A DNA stretch of 64,000 nucleotides, taken from assembly GCF_900188095.1 (NCBI RefSeq), contig NZ_FZOT01000011.1:1-64000 (forward strand), in the 5' to 3' direction. The translations under genes and the position numbers were made by a program. Source of the DNA: Noviherbaspirillum humi (GTDB lineage: Bacteria; Pseudomonadota; Gammaproteobacteria; Burkholderiales; Burkholderiaceae_D). Shown piece after piece: positions 29,882-38,943 of this stretch. A model generated the notes under the pieces. That model was not told the DNA's origin. It did no database searches and saw only the letters and a program-made list of their open reading frames with translations. Numbering within the stretch: position 1 is the first letter of the stretch; every line of letters starts with the position of its first letter.

Positions 29882-30685
29882 TCAGCGCAAGCCCTTGTAC
29901 AGCATGTAGGCGGCCAGCGCGTACAGCATGTAGGCGAAGACCTTCTTCAAGGTCTTTACCGGCAGGCTGTGCGCGGTCTTGGCGCCGAGCGGCGCCAGCA
30001 GCACGCTGGTGACCGCGATCACCGCCAGCGCCGGCAAATAGATGAAGCCGAGCGAGCCCGGCGGCAGGTCGGGCACATCCATGCCGAAGTAGATGTTGGA
30101 CAGCGTGCCGGCGAGCGCGATCGGAAAGCCGAGCGCGGCGCTGGTGGCGACGGCATTGTGAATCTTCACGTTACACCAGGTCATGAACGGCACCGAGATG
30201 AAGCCGCCGCCGGCGCCCACCAGGCCGGACAGCATGCCGATGCAGCCGCCCGCCGCCAGCATGCCGGGTGTGCCGGGCAGATCACGCGCGGCCGCCGGCT
30301 TCTTGTCGAGCAGCATCTGCGTCGCGGAAAAGGCCACGAACAGGGCGAAGAAGATCGCCAGCACCGAAGAGTCGAGCTGCTTGCCGATCCAGGGGCCGAT
30401 CCAGGAACCGATCAGGATGCCCGGAGTGAGCAGCTTGGCGACGTTCCACAGCACCGCGCCGCGTTTGTGATGGGCGCGCACCGACGAAATCGACGTGAAC
30501 ATGATGGTGGCGAGCGAGGTGGCGATCGCCATGTGCACCACATGCGCTTCCGGGAAGTGCTTGGCGCTGAGGATCATCGTCATGAAGGGAACGAGCAGCA
30601 TGCCGCCGCCGATGCCGAGCAGGCCGGCGGAAAAGCCGACGGCAGCGCCGAGCACCAGCAGCCCGACGATCAGGGTGATATCCAT
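29882..30685 (-). CDS. TauE/SafE-family sulfite/organoanion exporter
   Basis: 267 residues with about eight hydrophobic segments. The duplicated Gly-rich loops AGLLGIGGGMLLVPF and SGLVGAGGGFISVPFM are diagnostic of TauE/SafE (DUF81) permeases. The start at 30685 gives the usual first membrane segment; the upstream ATG at 30730 would overlap the EVE gene. The substrate is unknown. It follows the EVE gene on the same strand by 10 bp. Confidence 0.9.
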   Translation of the reverse strand: MDITLIVGLLVLGAAVGFSAGLLGIGGGMLLVPFMTMILSAKHFPEAHVVHMAIATSLATIMFTSISSVRAHHKRGAVLWNVAKLLTPGILIGSWIGPWIGKQLDSSVLAIFFALFVAFSATQMLLDKKPAAARDLPGTPGMLAAGGCIGMLSGLVGAGGGFISVPFMTWCNVKIHNAVATSAALGFPIALAGTLSNIYFGMDVPDLPPGSLGFIYLPALAVIAVTSVLLAPLGAKTAHSLPVKTLKKVFAYMLYALAAYMLYKGLR

Positions 30686-30695
30686 GCGGAATTTC

Positions 30696-31154
30696 CTAGA
30701 GCAAATCCCGAATGATACAACGCCATTCATGCTCGGTGACGGGCGTGATCGAGAGACGGTTGCCGCGCTTGAGAATCTGCATCTCGGCCAGTTCCGGGTG
30801 GGCGCGCAACTGCGGCAGCGTGGCGAGCCTTGTCTTGCGCACCGCCTTCACATCGACCAGCAGCCAGCGCGGCTGCTCCGGCGTCGACTTGGGGTCGTAG
30901 TACTTGCTCTTCGCATCGAACTGGGTAGGATCGGGATACGGCGTGCTCGCCACTTCCGCCAGCCCGGCAATGCCGGGCTCGGCGCAGCTGGAGTGATAGA
31001 ACAGCACGCCGTCGCCGACCTGCATCGCATCGCGCATGAAATTGCGCGCCTGGTAGTTGCGCACGCCGGTCCAGGGCACAGTGGCGTTCGCCGCGGCGAG
31101 CGCATCGTCGATGCTGACTTCATCGGGTTCGGATTTCATCAACCAGTATCGCAT
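30696..31154 (-). CDS. EVE-domain protein
   Basis: 152 residues. RYWLMKSEPDEVSIDD at the N-terminus and GVRNYQARNFMRDAMQVGD define the EVE (PUA-like) fold, which binds modified bases in nucleic acid in characterised relatives. FYHSSCAEPGIAGLAEV is the next conserved strand. In many Burkholderiales this gene follows zapA and ssrS, as it does here. Confidence 0.9.
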   Translation of the reverse strand: MRYWLMKSEPDEVSIDDALAAANATVPWTGVRNYQARNFMRDAMQVGDGVLFYHSSCAEPGIAGLAEVASTPYPDPTQFDAKSKYYDPKSTPEQPRWLLVDVKAVRKTRLATLPQLRAHPELAEMQILKRGNRLSITPVTEHEWRCIIRDLL

Positions 31155-31243
31155 GGGCGTTGCTGACTCCATGGGTAATCGAACGCACGCAACAAGGACG
31201 GGCGCAATAGAAAGCGAATAGGCAAAGACAGTAAACTGCGGGC

Positions 31244-31277
31244 GAAAAAAAAGCGGCTGCATCGAATGCAGCCGCCT
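31244..31277 (-). terminator. Intrinsic terminator of 6S RNA
   Basis: On the minus strand GCGGCTGCAT and ATGCAGCCGC form a 10-bp stem around a 4-nt loop, followed by eight T residues. Confidence 0.9.
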
Positions 31278-31285
31278 GGAATTTA

Positions 31286-31460
31286 GCCCCGCCTGTGCCG
31301 TCTTTGCCGGCATCCCGAACCTTACGGTTCAAGGTGGTCACAGTTAGTTCAACTTCGGGTTCATCGGACTAGCGACAATCACGCCCGTCGAACAAAATCC
31401 CGCAACCTATGCACATAAATGGTTCAAGGAATATATGGCAATCGCGAACACGGCAGGAGC
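31286..31460 (-). ncRNA. ssrS: 6S RNA
   Basis: About 175 nt on the minus strand between zapA and the EVE gene. It contains the 6S signature CCACCTTGAACCGTAAGGTTC (read in two parts: GACCACCTTGAACC and GTAAGGTTCGGG), the central-bubble flank, and ends that can pair (GCTCC..TGCCGT with ACGGCA..GGGGC). 6S binds the sigma-70 holoenzyme as a promoter mimic and represses transcription in stationary phase. A promoter with TTGACA at 31487-31492 and TACACT at 31465-31470, and the terminator at 31244-31277, delimit it. The exact ends are estimated. Confidence 0.85.
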
Positions 31461-31464
31461 ACTT

Positions 31465-31492
31465 AGTGTACCGGATTGAAGCCGCATGTCAA
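31465..31492 (-). promoter_or_regulatory. Promoter of 6S RNA
   Basis: Minus strand: TTGACA (31492-31487) and TACACT (31470-31465), 16-bp spacing, start near 31458. It lies in the space after the zapA stop codon. Confidence 0.6.
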
Positions 31493-31520
31493 ACGATTTT
31501 GCGCCTTCCGAAACCGTTTT

Positions 31521-31832
31521 TCAGAAGAGGTTTTCCTGTGGCATCAAGGCGGCGTCGAGCACCGCATTCATGGCGGCGATCTGCTGCTTCACTTCGGAAA
31601 CGGTGACGTCGGCCAGCGGTCCTTCCGGCGATTTCAGCGACATCATTTCGGCTGCGATGCCGAGCGCCGCCATCACCGCAATGCGGTCGTTGCCCCGAAT
31701 CCTGCCGGCATCCCGAATGGCGCACATGCGTGAATCGAGATAAGCAACGGCTTCCTGCAAGGCGGCTTCCTCGCCATCCTTGCAAGCCAGCTTGTAGGGC
31801 TGCCCCATGATGCTGACATCGATCTGGCTCAT
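31521..31832 (-). CDS. zapA: Cell division protein ZapA
   Basis: 103 residues. The N-terminal MSQIDVSIMGQPYKLACKDG and the following AVAYLDSRM helix are typical of ZapA, which cross-links FtsZ protofilaments at the Z-ring; the C-terminal half is the dimer coiled coil. It overlaps the upstream coiled-coil gene by 4 bp (ATGA) and is followed by 6S RNA, the classic zapA-ssrS order. Confidence 0.93.
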   Translation of the reverse strand: MSQIDVSIMGQPYKLACKDGEEAALQEAVAYLDSRMCAIRDAGRIRGNDRIAVMAALGIAAEMMSLKSPEGPLADVTVSEVKQQIAAMNAVLDAALMPQENLF

Positions 31833-32068
31833 GCCGCCTCCTGCTTTTCTTCAGACGCATCGGCCGGTTCTCCGGGCGCGCCCGGCAGCTTTTCGAGCAA
31901 GGCCTCGACGCGGCGATAGGCTTCCTCGATGCGCCGCAGAAGGTCGTCGTTTTCCGACCTGCGCGTAGCGAGTTCCATCCGCAGCTCGGCGTTTTCACGC
32001 CGCAGCAGTTGGGCCATTTCAGCCAGGCGGCTGATCTTCTCTGAGAGTTGGTGAAATTCGGAAACCAT
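31829..32068 (-). CDS. ZapB-like short coiled-coil protein
   Basis: 79 residues. Residues 1-60 form one heptad-patterned helix (LSEKISRLAEMAQLLRRENA then LLRRIEEAYRRVEALLEKL), followed by an acidic Ala/Pro tail. It resembles the short ZapB/TIGR02449-type coiled-coil proteins encoded just upstream of zapA in proteobacteria. A role at the division ring is inferred from this position and the 4-bp overlap with zapA. Confidence 0.75.
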   Translation of the reverse strand: MVSEFHQLSEKISRLAEMAQLLRRENAELRMELATRRSENDDLLRRIEEAYRRVEALLEKLPGAPGEPADASEEKQEAA

Positions 32069-32432
32069 CCCGCCACTATAGAGGCGGCGGCGATTTCACG
32101 TCAATAGCCACGGCCACATAGGCTCATTGTTTGAGCACCGTGCCCGGCAATGTAATGAAAAGGGAAACAAACATAAGCAATCACTGACTTTTGCTTGCGC
32201 TTTTCGACGCATTGCTGACCGGCATCAGCTCATCGCTTGCGGCAATGTTCAAAATCGTCCCCTGCAGCAGCGATCCCATCGGGTTATCGCTGCACCCGCT
32301 TATTGAACTTTCGACACAAGGGACGCGTCTTAACTGGCGATCTGGTCGGCCGCCCCGTTCGCTGCGCAGGCAGCGACGGCATCCGGAAGCGCACCACGAC
32401 GTCAGCCAGCGACAGGCCTGACCCAAACCGAT
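32069..32432. other. Gene-free region between zapB-like gene and the GGDEF-EAL gene
   Basis: About 360 bp between divergent genes. It must hold the promoters of both; ATAGAGGCGGCGG near 32078 is close to the zapB-like start. I see no repeat, RNA gene or convincing short gene. Confidence 0.5.
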
Positions 32433-35162
32433 TTGCCTTCCATGCATCAGCCAGACCGCGAGCAAAATCCCTATGACTCCTATGCGCAGATAGTCAGCAT
32501 CATCGCAGCGATGGTCGGACTGTCGATCATCATCGGCTGGATGAGCGGCACCCGGGTCCTCACCTCCCTCATTCCCGGATCCTGGACGATGAAGTTCAAC
32601 TCCGGCGCGGGAATGATCCTTCTCTCGATCTCGCTCTACCTCATCGTCTCCTATCGCGGCAGACGATGGGCGGTCCTGGCTGCCAGCGCCGCCGCCCTGT
32701 CGTCCGCGGCGCTCGGCGCGCTCACGCTGTTCGAATATGCCGCCAGCGTCGACTTCGGCATCGACCAGTTTTTCGCCCGCGAAGCGGATCCGTCCGGCGT
32801 CCACCATCCGGGACGCATGGCGGCGATCGCGGCGACCCTGTTCGTGCTGATGGGCGGCGCGCAATGGCTGCTGGCGCGCAATGCCCGCTCGCGCTGGGTG
32901 GAAGGGTTGACGCTGGTGGCGATGTTCAATGCCATGGTTCCCGCCATCGGCTACCTGTACGGCAAGGCGTCGCTCTACCACATTCCCTACTATGGCACCA
33001 TGGCCCTGCCCTCCGCGCTGGCGATGCTGATGCTGTGCACCGGCATTCTCGCCGCCCGTCCGCATTCCGGCCTGATGGCACTGATCACCAATCGCAACGC
33101 CGGCGGCGTCACCGCGCGGCGGCTGCTGCCGGGCGCCATCCTGGTGCCGCTGGTGCTGGACCGGCTGCAATACTGGGGCCAGCAGGTCGGCTGGTTCGAC
33201 GCCACCCTCGGCTCGGTGCTGTTCACGCTTTCCACCATCGTCCTGTTCACCATCCTGGTCGGCTGGACCGCCTTCCTGCTGACCCGCATCGACTTGCAGC
33301 GCGACCATGCCGAAGCCGCGCTGCAGGACAGCCTGCGCGACCAGGAGCAGCATGTGCAGGCGCTATCGGATGCCAACGCCAGGCTGCACAACGAGATTGC
33401 GGTGCGGCGGCAGGCGGAGGACAGCCTGTTCCATGAACATGAGCGCAGCGAGGTGACGCTCAACTCCATCGGCGACGGCGTGATCACCACCGACGCCCAT
33501 GGCGACGTGCGATACCTGAATCCGGCGGCGGAGCGCATGACCGGCTGGAGCAATGCCGAAGCGAGCGGCAAGCCGATCGGCGACGTGTTCTGCATCATCG
33601 ATGCGATATCCCGCCAGCCGCTGGAGCGCCCGGTGGAAGAAGCCATGCAGCAGAACGCGGTGCGGGTCGTCACCGACTGCCTGCTGGTCAACCGCGACGG
33701 CAGCGAACTGGCGATCAATGATTCCTGCGCGCCGATGCGGGACCGGGAGGGCCGCATCATCGGCGCGGTGCTGGTGTTCCACGATGTCAGCGCCATGCGC
33801 GACATGTCGCAGCGCATGGCCTATCTGGCGCAGCATGATTACCTCACCGGCCTGCCCAACCGCTTCCTGCTGAACGACCGCCTGGCGCAGGCGATCGCGC
33901 TGGCGCTGCGCCACGGCAAGCGGGCCGCGCTGATGTTCCTCGACCTCGACCGCTTCAAGCATGTGAACGACACGCTCGGCCACGTGATCGGCGACCTGCT
34001 CCTGAAGCAGATCGCGGCGCGCCTGAAGGACTGCGTGCGCGAATGCGACACGGTGTCGCGCCAGGGCGGCGACGAATTCGTGATCCTGCTGCAGGAGGTG
34101 GCGGATACCATCGGCGCGGCGCGCGTGGCCGCGCATATCCTCGAAGCCATCGGCAAGCCGTATTTCATCGACGATCACGAGATCCACATTTCGGGCAGCA
34201 TCGGCATCAGCATCTGCCCGGAGGACGGCGAGGACAGTGAAACCATCATCAAGCATGCCGATGCCGCGATGTACCAGGCCAAGGCCGAGGGACGCAACAA
34301 CTACCAGTTCTTCACGCGGAACATCAGCGAGCGCGCCATCAAGCGCTTCGCCATGGAAGGCAACCTGCGCCGCGCCATCGCCCGCGATGAATCGGCGCTG
34401 TACTACCAGCCGAAGATAGAGATCGCCACCGGCCGCGTGATCGGCGCCGAAGCCCTGCTGCGCTGGCAATTGCAGAGCAGCGAGATCATCTCGCCGGCCC
34501 AGTTCATTCCGGTGGCGGAGGAAAGCGGCCTCATCATCCCGATCGGCGAATGGGTCCTGCGGCAGGCCTGCCGCCAGAATCGCGCCTGGCAGGAGGCCGG
34601 CTATCCGGCCATGCCGGTGGCGGTGAACGTATCGGCAGTCCAGTTCCGGGACAAGCACTTCCTGGAGCTGGTGTCGCGGGTGCTGCAGGAGACGGGGCTC
34701 GATCCGTCCAACCTTGAACTCGAGCTGACGGAGAGCGTGACCATGCAGGAGGTCGACACGACCATCGGCCTGATGCGCTCGATCAAGGACATGGGCATCT
34801 CCCTGTCGATCGACGACTTCGGCACCGGCTACTCCAGCTTCAGCTACCTGCGCCGCCTGCCGATCGACACGCTGAAGATCGACAAGAGCTTCGTGCAGGA
34901 CATCGCCACCGACCCGGATGGCGCGGCCATCGTCTCGGCCATCATCAGCATGGCGAAGATCCTGAAGCAGAAGGTGATTGCCGAGGGGGTGGAGACGCCG
35001 GCGCAGTATGAATTCCTGCGGCAGCAGGGGTGCGATCAGATCCAGGGGTATTACTTCAGCGAGCCGCTGCCGGCGGAGGAGTTCGAGGCGCGGTTTCTGC
35101 GGGAGCAGGTGGCGGGGATGGCGCAGGCGGAGCGGTTGATTGGAGGCGGGGCCCGGCATTGA
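32433..35162 (+). CDS. Membrane PAS-GGDEF-EAL cyclic-di-GMP protein
   Basis: 909 residues. About seven membrane segments (15-290) form an N-terminal sensor region, followed by a coiled coil, a PAS domain (about 340-455, LNSIGDGVITTDAHGDVRYL), GGDEF at 545-549 with a RECD inhibitory (RxxD) site five residues before it, and EAL (EAL at 673-675, with DDFGTGYSS later). Both catalytic signatures are intact, so it could make and/or degrade c-di-GMP. The N-terminal region shares a pattern with the protein at 53946-56543. The start is uncertain (32433 or the ATG at 32442); no good ribosome-binding site is seen. Confidence 0.92.
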   Translation: MPSMHQPDREQNPYDSYAQIVSIIAAMVGLSIIIGWMSGTRVLTSLIPGSWTMKFNSGAGMILLSISLYLIVSYRGRRWAVLAASAAALSSAALGALTLFEYAASVDFGIDQFFAREADPSGVHHPGRMAAIAATLFVLMGGAQWLLARNARSRWVEGLTLVAMFNAMVPAIGYLYGKASLYHIPYYGTMALPSALAMLMLCTGILAARPHSGLMALITNRNAGGVTARRLLPGAILVPLVLDRLQYWGQQVGWFDATLGSVLFTLSTIVLFTILVGWTAFLLTRIDLQRDHAEAALQDSLRDQEQHVQALSDANARLHNEIAVRRQAEDSLFHEHERSEVTLNSIGDGVITTDAHGDVRYLNPAAERMTGWSNAEASGKPIGDVFCIIDAISRQPLERPVEEAMQQNAVRVVTDCLLVNRDGSELAINDSCAPMRDREGRIIGAVLVFHDVSAMRDMSQRMAYLAQHDYLTGLPNRFLLNDRLAQAIALALRHGKRAALMFLDLDRFKHVNDTLGHVIGDLLLKQIAARLKDCVRECDTVSRQGGDEFVILLQEVADTIGAARVAAHILEAIGKPYFIDDHEIHISGSIGISICPEDGEDSETIIKHADAAMYQAKAEGRNNYQFFTRNISERAIKRFAMEGNLRRAIARDESALYYQPKIEIATGRVIGAEALLRWQLQSSEIISPAQFIPVAEESGLIIPIGEWVLRQACRQNRAWQEAGYPAMPVAVNVSAVQFRDKHFLELVSRVLQETGLDPSNLELELTESVTMQEVDTTIGLMRSIKDMGISLSIDDFGTGYSSFSYLRRLPIDTLKIDKSFVQDIATDPDGAAIVSAIISMAKILKQKVIAEGVETPAQYEFLRQQGCDQIQGYYFSEPLPAEEFEARFLREQVAGMAQAERLIGGGARH

Positions 35163-35542
35163 TTGATGGATGCGTGCATTGGCGCAGCAGGGACTTCGCG
35201 AAGCACTGCTTCGCGCCTGCGGAGCCCGGTGCGCTTGCAAGCGCATCCGTGGATGAGGTTGAGCAATATAGAATCCCCTCTCCCTCAGGGAGAGGGCTAG
35301 GGTGAGGGTGGGTTTCTTCTGCTTATAAAGAACGTTCCTTAAGCACTCCAGAACCCCATCCCCACCCTCAATGCGCTTGCAAGCGCATTCGGCTCCGCAG
35401 GCGCAACGCATGCGGTGCGAAACTCATGCTCTGCCCCTCTTCTTGAAAGGGAGGGGCTGGGTAGTCAGGCTTTGGACTACCCCACGGTCAGGCTTGCAAG
35501 CCTGACCGGCTCCGCGAGCGCAGAGCAATGCTCTGCGAAACC
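35163..35542. repeat. Intergenic palindrome cluster
   Basis: There is no gene here. Palindromes with unrelated arms follow each other: 35197-35215 (CGCGAAGCA arms), 35230-35245 (TGCGCTTG core), 35276-35296 (CCCTCTCCCT arms), 35370-35389 (perfect 20 bp), 35486-35507 (perfect 22 bp) and 35519-35537. The linker CGCCTGCGGAGCC (35213-35225) recurs inverted as GGCTCCGCAGGCG (35391-35403). It is a REP-like extragenic array between the convergent GGDEF-EAL and addA genes; the CCCTCTCC-type hairpins are also plausible terminators. Confidence 0.7.
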
Positions 35543-35602
35543 CTCGCTTCGCCCCTCGCTTCGCACCTAATTTCGCACCTAACTACGCACCTCGCTTCGC
35601 CG
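35543..35602. repeat. Five-unit 12-bp tandem repeat
   Basis: Units read CTCGCTTCGCCC, CTCGCTTCGCAC, CTAATTTCGCAC, CTAACTACGCAC, CTCGCTTCGCCG. The array stops three bases before the addA stop codon (minus strand, 35605-35607), and a sixth degenerate unit (TGCTACGCATCC) may run into the gene end. It is a 60-bp minisatellite-like array with sequence drift between units. Confidence 0.8.
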
Positions 35603-35604
35603 TG

Positions 35605-38600
35605 CTACGCATCCATCTCCCACAACCGCCCGTCGTACGTAACCAGCGCCCCCCGCACCCGCATGCCCGGAAACACCGCCGCCAGCGCCTCCCGGTAGCC
35701 GGCAAGCTGAACACGATAAGCGGCAAGCTCGCTCTCCAGCACATCCCGCTTGTAGTCCAGCACCCACACTTCCTCCTCGAATACCACGACCCGATCCAGC
35801 CGCAGCAGTCTCTCGCCGGAGACGATCTCCATCTCGTTGCGGGCGAAACGGAAATGATCGGGATTGAAGAAGCGTTCCAGTTCAGGCTGACGCAGCATGG
35901 TCAACGCATGCCCGCGCACGACGCGTGCCAGCGGTTCCGGACAGGACAGCCAGCGCGCCAGCAGCGGCGTGTCCGGGAGTGACGGCGGCCAGCGGCTGTC
36001 GTCGGTGACGCGCTCCATCAGCACATGCAGCGCGATGCCCTCTTCCATCTCCTCGCTGCTCACCTGGCGCCGCTCCTCCGTCGGGGCCAGCAGCGGCGGA
36101 TTGAACAGCGGCAAGGCGAAGGCGGCGTCCGGCTGGGCGGATGCGGCCAAAGCCGGCGGCGGAAGCGCATCCGGCACCAGCTCCGGCGCGCCGCGCAGCC
36201 TGGCGTACCAGCTGTTCTCGATGCTCCCGTCCGGTTCGGCGCCGCGTCCGCCGGCCACGCCGCTGACGATCAGCACGTCCTTGGCGCGGGTCATCGCCAC
36301 GTACAGCAGGTTCCAGTCCTCCTGGGTCTTGAAGCCCTCCTCCGCCTCGAACAGCGGGTCGCGGGCGATGCCGCGCTCCTGGCGCCGGCCGAACGCGGAG
36401 AAATGGCCGGGGCGCGTCGAATCGTGCGGCCAGTCGCACAGGATGCCGAGATCGTCGCGCGCCGGGTCGCTGTGGTTGGCGTCGAGCAGGACCACGATGG
36501 CGGCTTCCAGGCCCTTGGCGCTGTGGATGGTCATGATGCGCACTGCGTCGGCGGCGGCATCGATGCTGGCCTCGTCCGGCGCGTCGCTGTCGGCGCCGCG
36601 GCGCAGCACCCGCAGCGCTTCGATGAACTTCGGCAGGCTGGGGTAGCGGCCCGAGTCCAGGCCGAGCGCCAGTTCGGTGAAGGCTTCGATATTGCCGATC
36701 ACCTGGCTGCGCAGCACCGCCGGCACGGTCTGCGCATAGCGCGCCAGCAACTGGCCCTGATGCAGGATCATGTCGAGCAGGTCGTGCACCGGCAGGTGCG
36801 GCGCCTGCTCCCACCACTGCCCGAGCAGGCGGCAGGCGCGGCGCAGCGCCTGGCTGCACGCATCCTCCTGCGCCGCCGCCTGCAGCCGCGTCCACCAGTT
36901 GCCTTCGGTGCGGCGCGCCAGCAGGATCAGGTCGTCGTCGGTGGCGCCGAAGATGGGCGATTTCAGCGCATGCGCCAGCGCCCGGTTGTCTCCCGGGGTG
37001 ATGAGGAAAGTGAGCAGCGCGATCAGGTCGGCCACTTCCAGCGATTCCAGCAGCCCGCCGCGCTTGTCGGAGAGGAAGGGCACGCCCGCCTCGCGCAGCG
37101 CGCTTTCATAGGCGCCGAGGTAAGCGCGCTTCTTCACCAGCAGCATCACGTCCGACCAGGCGATCTCCTTGCCCTGCTGCGCCAGCGTCTCGCGCGCATG
37201 CAGGATGGCGCGCGCCACCGCCAGGCCTTCTTCGTAGCGGCGGCCGTCTTCCTGCTCCTCGCGCGGCGAGTTGAGCGGGTCGCGCAGGGAAGGTGGCACC
37301 GCGTCCTTCTCCTCCTTCTTTTCTTCGGCGGCCGGGGCCTGCACCAGCAGCAGGCGCCAGACCATGCCCGCGCTTCCCACGAGCGTGGTCTGCGGCGAGA
37401 AGATGGGATTGGCGCGGAAGCTGGCGTTGAGCAGTTCCACCACCGCGCCGGCATTGCGCCGGGTCTGGTTGGTGCGCAGCACCGCCGCGCCGCCGGCGGC
37501 CAGCAGTTCGCAGGCGCCGCGGAAGATGCGCGGCTCGGCGCGGCGGAAGCGGTAGATCGACTGCTTCGGATCGCCGACGATGAACACGCTCGGTTTGCCG
37601 GCGTCGTCGCCGTAGGCATCCAGCCAGGCGCGAATCACGCTCCACTGCAGCGGATTGGTATCCTGGAATTCATCCAGCAGGATATGGCGGTAGCGTGCAT
37701 CCAGCCGGCCATGGATGTAGGCGGCATGGGCGTCATCGGTGAGCAGCCGGTAGGCATGCCATTCGAGGTCGCCGAAGTCGAACACCCGCTGCTCCGCCTT
37801 CACCGCCTGGTAGCAGTCGAGGTAGGCGGCGCCGACGTCGAACAGCGCCCGGTTCAGCTCGATCACCCGGCGTTCGCAGGCGCGGCTGCGGCAGCGCAGG
37901 AGTTCGCGCGCGATGTCTTCGAACTCCTGCTCGAATTGCAGCACGCCGTCTGCGCCGAGCGCCGTTTCGATCGCCTTCAGCATCTGGCCGCGCCGGTGGT
38001 CGTTGCCGCGCACGCCATCCTTGTCGTCGCAGAATTCATTCAGCAGCCGGGCGAAGGCTTCCTCGCTGGCGGCGCCGCTCATCACCGTCTCGATGCGCAC
38101 CGCCCTTTCCTGGTTGCGCTTGGCGCCCTTGCCGAGCAGCGAGGCGATGCGGCGGATGCGGTCGCACAGGCTGTCGTCCTGCCACAGGCCAAGTCGGGCA
38201 TCGCTTTGCGCATCCTCGCCGCACAATTCCTGCAGCAGGTCGAGCGCGGCGACGTCCACCTGGTGGTGCAGCGCCCACCATTCGGCGCGGCGGTCCATGA
38301 AGGCATTCAGCAGGCGGCGCGCGTTCCAGTCGCCGGCCAGCTCATACAGCCGCTTCAGCGCCGCCTTCACCGGCGCGCGCTCCTCCTGGTTCAGCTCCTG
38401 CATCAGGCGGGCGTAGGCATCGTCCATCAGCTCCGAAGTGGATTCGGTGAGCTGATAGCCGTGCGGCACCTCGGAACTCAGCGGCGCCACCTGCAGCAGG
38501 CGCGCGAACCAGCTGTGGAAGGTATCGATGGACAGGCTCTGCGGGCTGGCCAGCACCCGCTCGTACAGGCCGCGCGCCGCCGGCATCAGCTGCGGCAGCT

Positions 38601-38943
38601 CCGTCTCGGCCACGCCGCGCTCCAGCAGCAGGCCGCGCAGCGTGGCGTCGTCGGCCAGCGCCAGCTCATGCAGCAGCTGCACCAGGCGCTCGCGCATTTC
38701 CTGGGCCGCCTTGCGGGTGAAGGTGATGGCGAGCAGCTCGGCCGGCTCGGCGCCCGCCAGCAGCAGGCGCAGCATGCGCGCCACCAGCAGCCAGGTCTTG
38801 CCGCTGCCGGCGCAGGCTTCCACCACCACCGAGCGGCGCGGGTCGCAGGCGGCCTGGATGAAGCCGGCGGCATCAATGGCCGCGCCGTCGGATTCATAGG
38901 CGCGCGGCGCCATGTCGGTCTCGTGCGGCTTGCCCATCACCAT
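35605..38943 (-). CDS. addA: AddA-type UvrD helicase/exonuclease
   Basis: 1112 residues. Walker A ACAGSGKT (43-50), helicase motifs including LLDEFQDTNPLQW, VFIVGDPKQSIYRFRRAEP, MTIHSAKGLE and LLYVAMTRAK, and a C-terminal PD-(D/E)XK nuclease with VWVLDYKRD. This is the AddA subunit of an AddAB double-strand-break resection complex that functionally replaces RecBCD. It overlaps the stop of the addB-type gene by 7 bp, so the pair is coupled. The start at 38943 is followed by a second ATG six bases on. Confidence 0.93.
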   Translation of the reverse strand: MVMGKPHETDMAPRAYESDGAAIDAAGFIQAACDPRRSVVVEACAGSGKTWLLVARMLRLLLAGAEPAELLAITFTRKAAQEMRERLVQLLHELALADDATLRGLLLERGVAETELPQLMPAARGLYERVLASPQSLSIDTFHSWFARLLQVAPLSSEVPHGYQLTESTSELMDDAYARLMQELNQEERAPVKAALKRLYELAGDWNARRLLNAFMDRRAEWWALHHQVDVAALDLLQELCGEDAQSDARLGLWQDDSLCDRIRRIASLLGKGAKRNQERAVRIETVMSGAASEEAFARLLNEFCDDKDGVRGNDHRRGQMLKAIETALGADGVLQFEQEFEDIARELLRCRSRACERRVIELNRALFDVGAAYLDCYQAVKAEQRVFDFGDLEWHAYRLLTDDAHAAYIHGRLDARYRHILLDEFQDTNPLQWSVIRAWLDAYGDDAGKPSVFIVGDPKQSIYRFRRAEPRIFRGACELLAAGGAAVLRTNQTRRNAGAVVELLNASFRANPIFSPQTTLVGSAGMVWRLLLVQAPAAEEKKEEKDAVPPSLRDPLNSPREEQEDGRRYEEGLAVARAILHARETLAQQGKEIAWSDVMLLVKKRAYLGAYESALREAGVPFLSDKRGGLLESLEVADLIALLTFLITPGDNRALAHALKSPIFGATDDDLILLARRTEGNWWTRLQAAAQEDACSQALRRACRLLGQWWEQAPHLPVHDLLDMILHQGQLLARYAQTVPAVLRSQVIGNIEAFTELALGLDSGRYPSLPKFIEALRVLRRGADSDAPDEASIDAAADAVRIMTIHSAKGLEAAIVVLLDANHSDPARDDLGILCDWPHDSTRPGHFSAFGRRQERGIARDPLFEAEEGFKTQEDWNLLYVAMTRAKDVLIVSGVAGGRGAEPDGSIENSWYARLRGAPELVPDALPPPALAASAQPDAAFALPLFNPPLLAPTEERRQVSSEEMEEGIALHVLMERVTDDSRWPPSLPDTPLLARWLSCPEPLARVVRGHALTMLRQPELERFFNPDHFRFARNEMEIVSGERLLRLDRVVVFEEEVWVLDYKRDVLESELAAYRVQLAGYREALAAVFPGMRVRGALVTYDGRLWEMDA

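Noticed and set aside
32181-33353. 390-codon minus-strand frame opposite the GGDEF-EAL gene start
   Set aside because: Low-complexity His/Gln/Arg/Gly translation, and it overlaps a well-supported gene.
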